The notes beneath the pieces are model-generated. The model was not told where the DNA came from, did no database searches, and saw only the letters and a list, made by a program, of their open reading frames with translations. From Macrotrachela quadricornifera (Eukaryota > Rotifera > Eurotatoria > Philodinida > Philodinidae): a stretch of 64,000 nt of DNA. The DNA lies in contig JAJEKB010020795.1 in NCBI GenBank assembly GCA_022393335.1, positions 271,923 through 335,922 on the forward strand. Direction: 5' to 3'. Positions 25,301-36,687 of the stretch are shown piece after piece (the first letter of the stretch is position 1; each line of letters starts with the position of its first letter). Both the position numbers and the translations under genes were made by a program.

Positions 25301-27117
25301 GTCAATTATTATTCAGTAGAAGACAAAATATTTCCTTTAAAACAACTCAAATATGAACAAAATATTCGGAGCATTTATATTAAATGTTTAGATTTACTCT
25401 ATATCAAACTAATACTGCCTACATAACTTTTGCATGTTCTTTTGATTTGAAAAATCAGAAGCATTAGTTGGTCTAGTTTGACATGTTGACCAGATTAGAT
25501 AAGGCAATCACTCATTTCTTTGATTTTCTAGGCTTGTCCGAAGGCATTGTGAATCAGGACAATCCGCAATCAAGTAGTCTCTTGGCCTCAAAAAAAAAAA
25601 GAAATCTCGTATTCGCTTTCGAAAGATATTAAGAAAGAAACCTCGACTTGTGTGAAAAATGATATATTTCAGCCAGTATAGTTTTCACACAAAGAATAAC
25701 TTCTGAATTTACATTAATAAAGGTAGTTGACGTAAATAAGTCTGTTAAAAATAAAATGTATTCGATAAATGCACCGTTAATATATTTTGCTATAATTACG
25801 TTTTAAGTATACACAGGAAACGATTTATCATCTTTATTGATCCATTATTAATAAATAAATGTGAATCTAAGGAGTAAAGATGGTCTTAGTTTGTGTTCGA
25901 TGTCTAGGTCATTGTCTAGCGAAGGTTTTTCTCATTTATATTTCATTTGATAGATTTGTAGATGATAACACAATACTATGTTTCATTTATTTAAAATCAT
26001 ATTCAATAGTACAATCTGTTCTTTCATATTTTAATGAATCTTTTTGTAATTATAGAAATATTTTCGTTTTCGAAATATCACTATAATTTATTCTGAAACT
26101 TTAAGTATAACTAGCTTTATCTTAGTTGATCTATTAATTGCAAGTCAACTAAATTATACATTAGACTCCAACATGCACGTATTGATTAAACAAAAACGAA
26201 ATATTCTTTCATGACGCATGTGAAAATATCAGAAAAAGTATTTAGGTGTATGATAGCGCATACGATTTCAAATGATTCAGTACACAAGGAAAAAGAACTA
26301 TGGTCTCCTCTAATTCTGGAAACTGATTAGTCAAATAGTTTTTACTACACTTGTCTACAGTTTGAAGTTATAGAGTAAAAAAGAAAATTTCCTCTCACGA
26401 ATTTTTGTCATCTTCTTTTTACTTATATTATCCTTGCTACTGGATCTATAACGATTCTACAATTCACTTGTTCTTTCACAACTGTTATGATATTGGAGAG
26501 AGCATTTTCACAATTCCATTCTCTAGTAAAGATTCATTTGAAATTCAAAATGTTAACGTATATAAAAACAAATAATTATATCAAACTCTAGTTCACTTGA
26601 CACTAGTCTTTCTCAATCTTTTGAACATTAATTAAACTTTCTCAGCATACAAATATGACACAATAAATTGACATAAGAAAAGTCAATGAACTATTTTAGG
26701 TGCGAAAATCTAAAGGATAAGCTAATCAAACAATAGTGTTTAACATATGAACTATACTTCTTATGTTCAGATAAAACATACCTGTAATGAATGCACATAT
26801 AATGAACTTATATTTGAGAAAACAATAGATGGTAAATCATAAACAATACGACTACCAACAAAATCACCATTTATTTTCAATGATTCCATATAACATGATA
26901 TGTGTGGAAATACATTAGTGCATAAAAAACGAAATATATTTGATTTCATAAACATTGATACATGATGAATATCAACTGAATATCGACGTTCACGAAGTAA
27001 ATTATTACAATGAAATTTATCATTAACATCGAAAAATGAATATAAGTTTTCCATCGGTGGTAAATATGACATAATTTCGAGTTTAACCAGATCAGGTAAC
27101 AAAACGAAACGATACAT
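22346..27117 (-). CDS. F-box protein with degenerate leucine-rich tail, four exons, 572 aa
   Basis: Exons 27117-26782, 24681-24044, 23579-23351 and 22861-22346 join in frame (336+638+229+516 bp) with GT donors and AG acceptors throughout. Exon 1 starts MYRFVLLPDLVKLEIMSYLP, an F-box, with SFFDVNDKFHCN behind it. Exon 2 has Leu-rich text such as ATQLTHLTLIDIKD. Exon 3 opens RWKSSFWPRTKWSFDP across the splice. Exon 4 reads VQSLTIQLWQSAV, then YLSRILPYLPNLHEITIFGN, and ends EKKRIIIWK. This is the architecture of the large bdelloid F-box family: the N-terminus binds Skp1 in an SCF ubiquitin ligase and the tail picks the substrate, which is unknown here. Introns are 2100, 464 and 489 bp; intron 1 contains a pyrimidine-rich tract. 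No stops or shifts are seen, so the gene looks intact. Confidence 0.82.
24860..25110. repeat. pyrimidine-rich irregular minisatellite in F-box intron 1
   Basis: About 250 bp that are almost all C and T on the plus strand, so the gene's sense strand is polypurine. A CCCTCACTCTGGTCTYTC-like core recurs about five times at irregular spacing. It stands out sharply from the AT-rich surroundings. Confidence 0.75.
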
Positions 27118-28040
27118 ATCTCTGTTATTGAATATAGAATATAGAAAAAATAATTCTATATATTGACTACACTCATTCGTATAATAAGCGCTTACGGACG
27201 ATTATTGTTTCAATAATAGCCAATTGAATTCGTTTATAGTGTGTAGATAAAGCATAGCAAATTAAGCCAATCAGTAACAAAATGCAGTTCAAAAAAAAAC
27301 TTTAAAAAATCTAATACAAATTTAGTATGAGTTGATAGAGAACAATTATAAATATCAAACTATACTTTTAGTTATTTCCAAAAATGTGTCTGAAACACGA
27401 AATCGTTGAAATATTTCGACCAATGTGAACAAAAAACCATTAATGATGAGCTCATTAATGCAATAGCGATATCAAGTGCCACCTTGTACTTATATAGAGA
27501 TTAATTATTCTTCTATCAGCTTCTGCTCCATTTAATTTAAAAAATTTTTCTTGTTGAATGATCGTCTCCAATCGTTAATTTTGTTTTGAGAGTAAATATT
27601 TTAAATTCACAAAAAGAAACAAAAAAAGAAAATTATCCTTTTATTGAATTTCAAAGTAGACATCGATAATACTTTTGTTTACCATTTTCTTGTCTTTAAA
27701 TAAGCTTGCTTTTTTTTGTCTATGTGTAATAGTTTTATATTAGATTAATATATGACTATTATATTCAAAAGTGGATAATTTAAAAGTAGAACATCACATT
27801 ATCAATAGACATTATAAATCTGGATAGTATATACTGTATTGAGTTCTGAGTCTGAATTGTTTGATAAAACAACATATCAGCTTCAAATAAGACTTGAGTA
27901 TTGCTACTGCAAAAAAAAATTATATATTGTTCGATCGATCTTCCGTATATGGATGAACGTTCCTAATTTTTTACATCTGAAAAGGATAAAAGTTCAAGTT
28001 TCTATCAAAGTTGACTGGTGTATCTATATACAATTCTCAA
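27118..28040. other. intergenic with one copy of a dispersed repeat
   Basis: The 27340-27830 part contains blocks shared with 51880-52050: GTGTCTGAAACACGAAATC, and TTCAAAAGTGGATAATTTAA followed by AGTMGAACATCA. The rest is AT-rich with no gene seen. Confidence 0.5.
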
Positions 28041-28044
28041 ATAC

Positions 28045-28448
28045 ATATATATATATCTCATGTAGAAACAAAACGACAAAAAATCTGATTATAATCAATT
28101 TTTGTTTGATGAAAAATCGATTATTTGATTTTTAATCCATTATAACCAGGATAGTGGAAGAATGAATAAGTACCAATTGGTGTCATCTCATGAAGTATGG
28201 CACATGCATCAAAGGTTGGTCTAGCATTGTATTACCTATTTGTCGACGCAAGGAATCTGAAAAACCAATTAAAAACTACGATTTCTAAGTCAAAACTCGA
28301 GAAAAACGCGTTTTTCAACTATCAGGATTAAAATCGATTAAAAATAGAAAATCTGATTTAAATCGTGCCATTTTAATCGATTTTTCATCAAACAAAAATC
28401 GATTATAATCAGATTTTTTGTCGTTTTTTTACATGAGATATATATACT
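28045..28448. repeat. foldback element with AATCGATT-rich arms
   Basis: The left arm (about 28045-28120) runs ATATATCTCATGTAGAAACA, then AAACGACAAAAAATCTGATT and on to GATGAAAAATCGATTA. It returns inverted at about 28375-28448, nearly unchanged. The 250-bp centre is unlike the arms except for more AATCGATT-type motifs near 28330-28365. Non-autonomous DNA transposon is the likely class; no target duplication was fixed. Confidence 0.7.
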
Positions 28449-28826
28449 ATCATAAATAATTGGAGCATACTCATCCTCTATACAACGTACAGATCAAACA
28501 GAAAAAAGAGATTTTCTTTCAGCCAAAATTCTAGGCTGGTCTCATACTACATGTAAAACTAAAAAAGCTATTAAAAGAAAACTGTTCTCAATTGCAGTGC
28601 ATTTCTATAGATTTATCATTACCAATTATTTATTTACGTTAGTTTTCATTGTAAATTTTATACTCCTTCACTATGATTACTTCCTATCTATTGCTACACT
28701 TACTCTCGAACGTCATTGTGGTAATTTCATACATGATGATAGTTTGTTATTTAATTATATTATTCATAATCATTAACAAAATAATTAGTGAAAGAATGAA
28801 AAATATTTAATCAATCAAACAAAAGA

Positions 28827-29018
28827 TTATTGATCGATTGCACTTATAATATATTCTAAAAATTTATTTGCACTATATTCTTCTTTTGGTGTTCTTGTTA
28901 AACCTAAACGAACAAGTAGTAATTTCCCTGATGGAATATAAATGCATGTTGTCGCTGAAAACCAGCTGTATAAAATATATTCGCAGCCATATTTAGAAAT
29001 TTTCGTGCGAAGAATCAT
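28827..29018 (-). pseudogene. C-terminal fragment of a beta-lactamase-like serine hydrolase
   Basis: The last 32 residues, beginning PSGKLLLVRLGLTRTPKEEY and ending in the stop after ISAIDQ, match the C-terminus typical of serine beta-lactamase-related hydrolases (class C/6-aminohexanoate hydrolase type). Just upstream, the correct family text (TAGFQRQHAFIF) lies in a different frame, so a frameshift separates the two. No N-terminal part or SxxK motif is present upstream. It is a broken remnant; the original may have been bacterial-type, which is inference. Confidence 0.5.
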
Positions 29019-29964
29019 TATTTATTTCTCTATTTGATCATAGATGAAGTTCATATCACAAAAATGGCGGTTAAGCGGGCCATTTTGAGATCAAAATGCA
29101 AGAGTTATTATATTTAACAATCATTTTCAATATTTATAACCCTACAATCATTAATTATACAGATGAGAGTATTGATTTTTACAATAACGGAACAATTTAC
29201 TATGCTGAGTATATAATATTATCAAAAATTTTTTTTTTCTTATATCGAAATAATATTATATATACACATTTCATATTGATATTTTGTTTCGTAATTTGTA
29301 TCCCCAGGCGAAAAATAACTTGTATCTGATAACTATAAATACTATAATCGAATAAGAAATAGAAAAATGATCAAAAACAAAAATCTGCTTTAATTTTGCA
29401 TTATTCGCACCTTACATTTTTATCTATTTTTGATATATAGAGAAAAGAAATCAGACGTTTCGATACTATTGTAGTCATGTTCTTTTTCTTCATCATAAAC
29501 TATGCACTCATACATGTACACGCATAACAATAAATCAAAGTAATGCCGTTTTTTATGTTATCTTAGTCTTTAATACCACATTTTCTTTTATATAAGTTGG
29601 ACAATAATACAATTTAATTAATACATAACTCATCAAAAAAAGAAATATTTGTCTTCTAGAAAATAAGTATGATTTATCATTTTGATAAAACTTGAATTTA
29701 TAATTTTCAATAATCTTTGATTTATTTTTTATTTAAAAACAAATTAAATGAATTAATATATAGAGAATGATTTTTATCCCCAATATTTTAGTATTTTTCA
29801 TTCATTTATCTATTCTTTTTTTTCGTAACAAAAATGTATTATTTTCATTTGTTTTTTTTATTTCGTATTTCATTAATGTGCTTTTTGTTTTAATGAATCA
29901 ATAATAAATCTAGAAAGAAAAAAAAACGCAAAATATTAAATAATTAATATATTAAAAAAAAAAT

Positions 29965-31015
29965 TTAATTTTCTACATGAGGCAAAGTTGCATTTAACCG
30001 ACTTATTTCGGCATCAATAAAATTGATTTCGCGTTCGGCCCATTCGACCACCAGTTTGTAGTAATCTTGTAAGAACCAGGCTTCTTCAATGCCGATTCTT
30101 GCTTGTGCACTATTACGCTCGCCTTCAAAGTATGTTTTTCGTGCTTCCAAAAGTTGGATCTAAAACACACGAATATAATATCTCAGAAAAAATATAAATT
30201 CATTGTTGATATGTGTATAAATATCAGTTCTCATAATCTTATGCTATATAGAAAGGAGATTACTTGAGATTATAATTGTAGATATATTATCAATCTATAC
30301 CTATCTATAGTATACAAAAAGCAAGAGAATACATCATCATGAAATAAAATAAATACTTGAAAAATTCAAATTATAATCGAACTTTTGATTGATCAGACTG
30401 TAACATCATTGACACTGTTTTTTTAAATATTAATCTCAATCGGAATTAATGTTCCTAACCTTTGAAACCGTGAATAATTCTACTACTCAGAAAAAAAAGA
30501 GGAATTTTGCAGAACCCCTCAAAAAGGTTCTATAGATTTGTAAAAGACTCCAAATGTGTCAAAAGTCTCAAAAAAACGATAAAAAATTCTACAGATTCTT
30601 TTGAAGGTTCTGCGTTTTACCCACTCGCAGAACTATCTCTCATAGAACCCGTTTTTAGATTCTGTAGAGCAGAAAAAGGTTCTGTAAGGAAAACACGGAA
30701 CTCTTAAGGTTCTGTGTTTTTCTTACAAAACTCTAAAGGTTCTGTGTTTTCCTTACAGAATCTAAAAACGGGTTCTGTGAGAGATGGTTCTGCGAGTGGG
30801 TAAAATGCAGAACCTTCAAAAGGTTCTGTAGAATCTTTTATCGTTTTTTTAAGACTTTTGACACATATGGAGTCTTTTACAAATCTATAGAACCTTTTTT
30901 GAGAGGTTCTGCAAAGACTCCTCTTTTTTTCTGAGTAGTAAAATGTGCGAGTAGCCAATAGTGAGAAACTAACCTCCATTCTTATAGCATTGTCTTGTTG
31001 TTGTCGTCGTGACAT
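29965..31015 (-). CDS. small Glu-rich, probably helical protein, two exons, 78 aa
   Basis: Exon 1 (31015-30974) encodes MSRRQQQDNAIRME and ends at a GT donor. Exon 2 (30159-29965) follows a GTTTTAG acceptor in phase 0 and starts IQLLEARKTYFEGERNSAQA. It continues with EEAWFLQDYYKLVVEWAERE and ends LPHVEN. The sequence is rich in charged and Gln residues with a heptad-like pattern, has no membrane segment, and is noticeably GC-richer than its flanks, which supports coding. I do not recognise a family. The 814-bp intron is mostly occupied by a palindromic transposon-like element (30481-30940). Confidence 0.62.
30481..30940. mobile_element. near-perfect palindromic MITE inside an intron
   Basis: The two halves are inverted copies: TACTACTCAGAAAAA at 30481 and TTTTTCTGAGTAGTA ending at 30940, with arms about 220 bp each meeting near 30710. 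The repeated internal word is AGGTTCTGTG/CACAGAACCT. If the ends are CTACTCAG, both sides carry TA, as expected of Tc1/mariner-type insertion. No coding capacity. Confidence 0.8.
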
Positions 31016-32045
31016 AATTACTACTATTTTACAAGTATATGCAGGTGATATAAATTTGAGCTCTATTTATTCTCTCAGTGATTGACTTTATGCACGCCTA
31101 CCAAAAATACTTTAATAGTACATGAGACTATGGATTTTTAAATTTATAATTATGCATGCAATTCTGTTTATATTTTTATATATTGAAACGTCTATAGAAT
31201 TTAATAGTTTATTTATTTCGGAAGTGAGTGTATTGTATATTTTATTAGTTATGATAAGTTCGTTATGAAATATTTATTAAATAATTAAATACAATTTTTT
31301 GGTAAATAAACCAGATGAAATGGCATGTAAAAAAGAGAAAAAAAGAAAAATATCATCAATAAAAAAAACGCATGAAGACAGATAAGAAAGGAAAGAGCAC
31401 TGAACTTTATGTATATTTTATGCTCTAATATATTATATTATGTATATTTCACTCTACAGTCGATATAATGTATAGTTGTCATTGTAGAAGAATTCTTTTT
31501 ACTATATACTAATACATATAGTTATAAAAACCGCAAACGTATTTATACATTTATCAGTTTTAAAAATTGCGCCTCTTGTATGTGCCGGATCTTTATTGAT
31601 ATCTTAATTGAAAAATTCGTTTCGAAATATCAAATATTATAATAAATATCATTCAAATGCTATTTCTTCAAATATGAAAGAATGATACATTTCTTCTAGA
31701 ACGACAAAAAACGGTTTTGAGCAATATTTATTCTTTAGTTTTAAATACAAAGAGGATCTTCGTCAGGATTTATAAAACAAAAATAATATTACTTTAGAAA
31801 ACGAAACAAAGATGAAGTCATTATAAAAGACTATATCTGAAGATGGTGATCAAACTTTCAATATTTATTATTGTTGATATATTAAAAACTTAAGGTAAAA
31901 ATTAAAGACAGGCATAAAATTTGAACACAAATTTTGTATGATTTACACACATATTATCGATTCTTCATTATAATAAAACTTATTAATTTATATTATAAAT
32001 AAATCAGAGCAGAACATTTTCTTTTTAAAATCACTGAATCAAAGC
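31016..32045. other. intergenic, no gene seen
   Basis: Strongly AT-rich spacer without supported genes or clear repeats. Confidence 0.45.
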
Positions 32046-32048
32046 TAA

Positions 32049-32667
32049 CGAGGGAACATCGCCAACTATCCAATCTCTTTTGAGCTCGGACTTTGTGCAT
32101 AAGATAGACCCCAATGAGGTATGAAAAACCCCAAAATATTGAGTGCCCTTAGGTCTTCTGTCCAGAGTTATAGGCATTTTACTGAAATTTTGGCCTATGG
32201 CATGGTATATACCTAAAAATTGAATGACGGTATTTCGACCTGAAATTTCGCCCAGAGAGAGGTCTATTGATGAATAGAATAGTCTGAAAATTTCAGCTCA
32301 AAAGAATGTTTCCTTCTCGAGATATTAAACTCTCGAAATATAGAAAATTCTAGCACTATTTGTCGTATACAAGTCATTTTTGGAAATATAATATCTCGAG
32401 AAGGAAACATTCTTTTGAGCTGAAATTTTCAGACTATTCTATTCATCAATAGACCTCTCTCTGGGCGAAATTTCAGGTCGAAATACCGTCATTCAATTTT
32501 TAGGTATATACCATGCCATAGGCCAAAATTTCAGTAAAATGCCTATAACTCTGGACAGAAGACCTAAGGGCACTCAATATTTTGGGGTTTTTCATACCTC
32601 ATTGGGGTCTATCTTATGCACAAAGTCCGAGCTCAAAAGAGATTGGACAGTTGGCGATGTTCCCTCG
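32049..32667. mobile_element. 619-bp foldback MITE, copy 1, flanked by TAA
   Basis: Arms 32049-32328 and 32389-32667 are near-perfect inverted copies (CGAGGGAACATCGCCAAC at the start, GTTGGCGATGTTCCCTCG at the end) around a 60-bp loop. TAA lies immediately on both sides (32046-32048 and 32668-32670). A 3-bp TWA duplication is typical of PIF/Harbinger insertions, so a Tourist-like MITE is likely. It abuts the 3' end of the secreted-protein gene on the minus strand. Confidence 0.85.
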
Positions 32668-32670
32668 TAA

Positions 32671-33074
32671 GATATTTCTAGAAGTGTAGAATTATGTGTC
32701 ATAACGACAAAAATATATATGTTACTAGCTTGAAGAGTAATTAATAATTGGGCAACATGAACCTGATGACCGTTATTTGTAGCCCGGAGTCTATTTAATG
32801 ATGAATTGGATGAATGGAAACTATTTTTGTAGAAACATCCATGCATCTCTATAACATCATTAACGCTTGTAAAACTGAAAGTACCAGTCTTTGAAACAAT
32901 GACTTGAATAGCTTCATAATAATACAATCCTGTTGAATGAAAAGGAGGTGCAAATCGTGAATGATTAGTTGTCAATGCAGATGAATAAGTTTGTGTTACC
33001 AAAGACAGAACTATTTTTAAATAAAAGAAAAAGAAATTTTTGAGATGTTTAAATAGGAGACAGACAAATGTCAT
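32671..33074 (-). CDS. secreted beta-rich protein, 3' end cut by a foldback element
   Basis: Residues about 35-130 (GLYYYEAIQVIVSKTGTFSF, later NIYIFVVMTHNSTLLEIS) resemble a secreted beta-sandwich family that I recall from bdelloid rotifers, with alternating polar/hydrophobic strands and an NST glycosylation site. The N-terminus MTFVCLLFKHLKNFFFFYLK could be a signal peptide. However, its T-rich DNA ends in AAAATAG, so it may instead be an intron whose acceptor precedes the codons for LSLVTQTY. The frame runs straight into the 619-bp element at 32670 and then reads 26 transposon-derived residues to a stop at 32592. The family normally has a few more strands, so the protein is probably truncated. 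Function unknown. Confidence 0.55.
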
Positions 33075-34587
33075 GTTAATATTGCATTATTTGACTAGTA
33101 AGTCGATCTATATGTTGTAAATAGTTTTCAGCATAAAATTTTGAGATATACACAGTAGTATTTTTATCAACTCATTTATAGATATTTATTAAAATAATCT
33201 GTTTAAAAAATTTTTCTAATATTATTACATAATATAAAGATGTTTTTATTAAATGAAATTAATTTTTAATGATCTTCACAATTATAGATAAAAATCATTT
33301 ATAGACATAATGTAGCCGATCGATATTATATATGATTATGAAGAAGATTACATATAGATTTTTGAAGAATTTTAATTATTATAAACATAATAAGTGTAAG
33401 ATTTAGATCATTTGATGTGTTATATGTAATACAATATCATAAGAGGTACAACTTAAAAAATAAATAATGGAATCATTTATAGATTTATATTTTTCTATGT
33501 ATTTATAACAAAGAGTTGTCACTAAAAAAATCCAAGAGTTTAAAATCTTTTTATTTAATTCCAAACAAAATGATGTAATATTTACACAAAACAGAGAAAG
33601 TCTTTAGATTAACCAAAAAAATAAAAGAAGTAAGTAAATTATAATTCTATTATCAATTTAGATTTATAATATATCCAAAAATAATAAAGATATGATAGTA
33701 CTTTAAATCATAATTTAGACAAAGTCTTTTATTTAATTTGATAATTCCAACAAAGTTCAATTTAAAATCTTATCAGGAACTGAATAGAAAATGATTGTTA
33801 TACTTGACCAAAATATCAAAATATTGATAAGTACCATTTTGATGAATGAATAATTGTTTTTTGTACTATTGTATCAAGTTTATTATTGAATAACGTAAGA
33901 AAATATTTAATTTTTTTATCTCATATGAAATAAACTGTTAATTCTAACATTTATGATAAATGATATAAAAAGAGAGAAACATGATATTGTCTATAAAAAA
34001 GAAAGATAAATCTTTTTTTCTAACTAATAAAAAATTAAATTAAGAAAATTCTACGTGATTTATTTCAGTAATTTTTTAATTTATTAAAAAATGATGATAT
34101 TAAATCTATTCATCTCATTTAACTGAGTAAAGATGAATATTTGTTTTTTATATTTCCGTAATAGTAGATTTTAAGATAAATAGTTTTTTTTTTAATTTAT
34201 TAATACAAATTTATTGCTAATAAACAGAAATAAACAAGATGAATTTTAATGATTTAATTTTTATTTTTTATCTAATTATAGTGATAATTTTAGAAGGATT
34301 TCACGTAATTAGATGTGACTATCAATAAATTTCTTTATGTTTTGAATCAAAATTGTTAGAACTATAAAAAGAAAAAAAAAAGAAACGGTATGATAAAGGT
34401 TTGTTTGTTTTTCTTGTTCTTACAGTTTGATATATTTTTCTTCTTCTCGTACTCACAGTAGAATGGAAGAATAGGAAAAAAAAGAGTCGTTAACAGACGA
34501 CCATGTGTTTTCTTCGTCGATTCATACTTCATATATACAGTGTGACATACTTTTAAATCTCGAATACAATTAATTTCAATTGTAGAT
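33075..34587. other. intergenic, very AT-rich
   Basis: No coding region, RNA gene or repeat recognised. Confidence 0.5.
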
Positions 34588-35741
34588 ATGAAAATAAGTA
34601 TAATTGGTTGTGGTTTTGCTGGTTTATCATCAGCATTATTTCTTAGTCGTCATAAAATGAATAATATTATTATTTATGATAAATTTGATAAAGTTCAAAC
34701 AGTAGGAGCAGGAATTCTTATGCAACCATCATCAATGGAAATATGAAAAAAAGTCGATCTTTATAAACAACTTGATGAATATGGTGAAAAAATTTATTAT
34801 CTTGAAGGAATAAATCATCGTAAAAAACAAATATTTTTAACATCTTATAATGATTATGCACCGAAATGTTTTGGTATTGGAATACATCGTTCAATATTAT
34901 ATAAATCTTTATATGATAAATGTAAAATCCAATCAAATATTACATTTCAATTAAATCAAGAAATAACATCATTAGAAGATCTGAGAACAACAAGTGATTT
35001 ATTAATTGTAGCAAATGGTTCACATTCTAATCTTCGAGAACAAATATCTATTAAACAATTTTATCAAATATATTCTTAAGGTTGTTTATGGACAACTATT
35101 GAAGATGATAAAATTGTTCCAAATTATTTATGTCAATATGTAAAATATTCAAAAGAAATGTTTGGTATTTTACCATCGGGAATAAATAATAATTTAAAAC
35201 GAATTGTTAGCGTTTTTTGGAGTTTACCAATTCGATTAAAAAATAATTATTCAATGGAGAAAATTTTGAATCAATGAAATTTTATTTAAATGAAGAAAAT
35301 AAAAAATTTTTTTTTGAAAAACTAAAACAAGCTGATTATTCATTTGCTATTTATGCTGATGTTTATATGCAAAAATATCATTAGGATAATATTGTATTTA
35401 TTGGAAATGCAGCACATGGAATGAGTCCACAATTAGGTCAAGGTGTTAATATGGCATTTATTGATAGTTATTTTTTAGATAAATCTTTTATTAATAATAA
35501 TTATAATATTAAATTATCTTTAGAAAATTATACTCAATTAAGAAAAAAACATTTTAAATTTTATAGTCAAGCAAGTAAATTTTTAACACCATTATATCAA
35601 AGTGATCAAGAATTCTATGGACGATTTCGTGATTTATTTTTTACAATTTCAAAACAAATGAAATTTTCAAGAAAAATCTCAAGTGAAATTTTATGTGGAG
35701 AACGAACTAGTTGGTTAAGAAATAAAGAAATTGAATATTAA
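34588..35741 (+). pseudogene. FAD-dependent monooxygenase (UbiH/salicylate hydroxylase type), broken
   Basis: The N-terminal Rossmann fold is clear: MKISIIGCGFAGLSSALF with the GxGxxG dinucleotide motif, followed by an acidic strand end (IIIYDKFD) and VGAGILMQPSS. The second flavin motif is present as FIGNAAHGMSPQLGQGVNMA near 35400; the usual Asp of GDAAH is Asn here. In-frame stops occur at 34744 (TGA), 35077 (TAA) and 35382 (TAG), and a frameshift lies near 35260-35280. The locus shows no introns. Enzymes of this class hydroxylate aromatic or related substrates using NAD(P)H and O2. The intronless, bacterial-type sequence suggests an old horizontal acquisition (inference). Dead as a gene. 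Confidence 0.78.
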
Positions 35742-35873
35742 GATAAAAAAAAAATAAATTTTCTTAGAATTTATAACAGAATATTAATACAAATTGATTT
35801 GAATTTTTCGTTTGAAACGTTAAATGAACGTAACTCAAATGTCATATGCTTTAGTATTTAGTAAAATTAACTA

Positions 35874-36685
35874 CAGTGCTGATTAGAAAAATTGGCTCCA
35901 CTACTCAGAAAAAATTCACATAAAACAAAGACAAAATGATGACAAATATGTTTGAAAAAGGTTTTTTGACTTTTTCGTTCTGCAATAGGAGCTTATTTGT
36001 ACAGCTTTTACAGAGCTTTACACGGCGCATCTTTTTTAAATTTCGAAATTCGAGATACATGCAAAATGGAAAAGTCTTCTAAACATTTTTATTACATGAA
36101 ATATGGTGGAAGGTAATATTGTCACGTATTTTCTTTCATTTCGAGTATGGAAAAAACCATCAGAACAAGCTAAAAGTGATTTGTACTTATAGTTTTTCTA
36201 GAACTTTTTTCGGCGAATGTTTTGATAAAAAAGCCAAGATATTGTCATTTGTCTATGTCAAGATATTCGAAAAAGAAACTATTTTGAGCCATCCGACATT
36301 TGTAGTGTTTAATATTTTGACGATAACACCATGATTTCTCAATAAAATCCAAAATATTGTTCTATCAAAATGATTCGCAAGAAAAGCTCTACAAAGACTA
36401 TTAAAATGAAAAGTTTTCTGTGGATTTCTGCCAATGAAAGTAGTTTATAATAGCAAAATCATTTCATCTTTCTTTGTGTAATTTTTTTTCTTAGCATTGG
36501 AGTTTGTTTTTCTTGTTGTATTTCATATTCAAGAGATTTTTGAATTGAACATGTGTATATATATATAATACTCGATCTGTGCTATCTAAATCTATAATTG
36601 AATTGAATTGAATTGAATTGATGTTGTGTAGTTTAAATACATGACTCAAATCAAAAAAATGAGGTGAGACTTCTGACCAGCACTG
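35874..36685. mobile_element. Tc1/mariner-like non-autonomous remnant, 812 bp, with TA duplication
   Basis: The left end CAGTGCTGATTAGAA (35874) and the right end TTCTGACCAGCACTG (to 36685) are inverted copies with two mismatches, and TA lies directly outside both (35872-35873, 36686-36687). The interior has no transposase. It contains an (AATTG)n run near 36595-36620 and, at about 35902, the word CTACTCAGAAAAAA, which is also the end of the 30481-30940 element. Confidence 0.7.
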
Positions 36686-36687
36686 TA

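Noticed and set aside
6208..35741. Alternative genetic code as the reason for many in-frame stops
   Set aside because: TAA, TAG and TGA all appear as internal stops and no single amino acid fits all positions; intact genes in the window have none.
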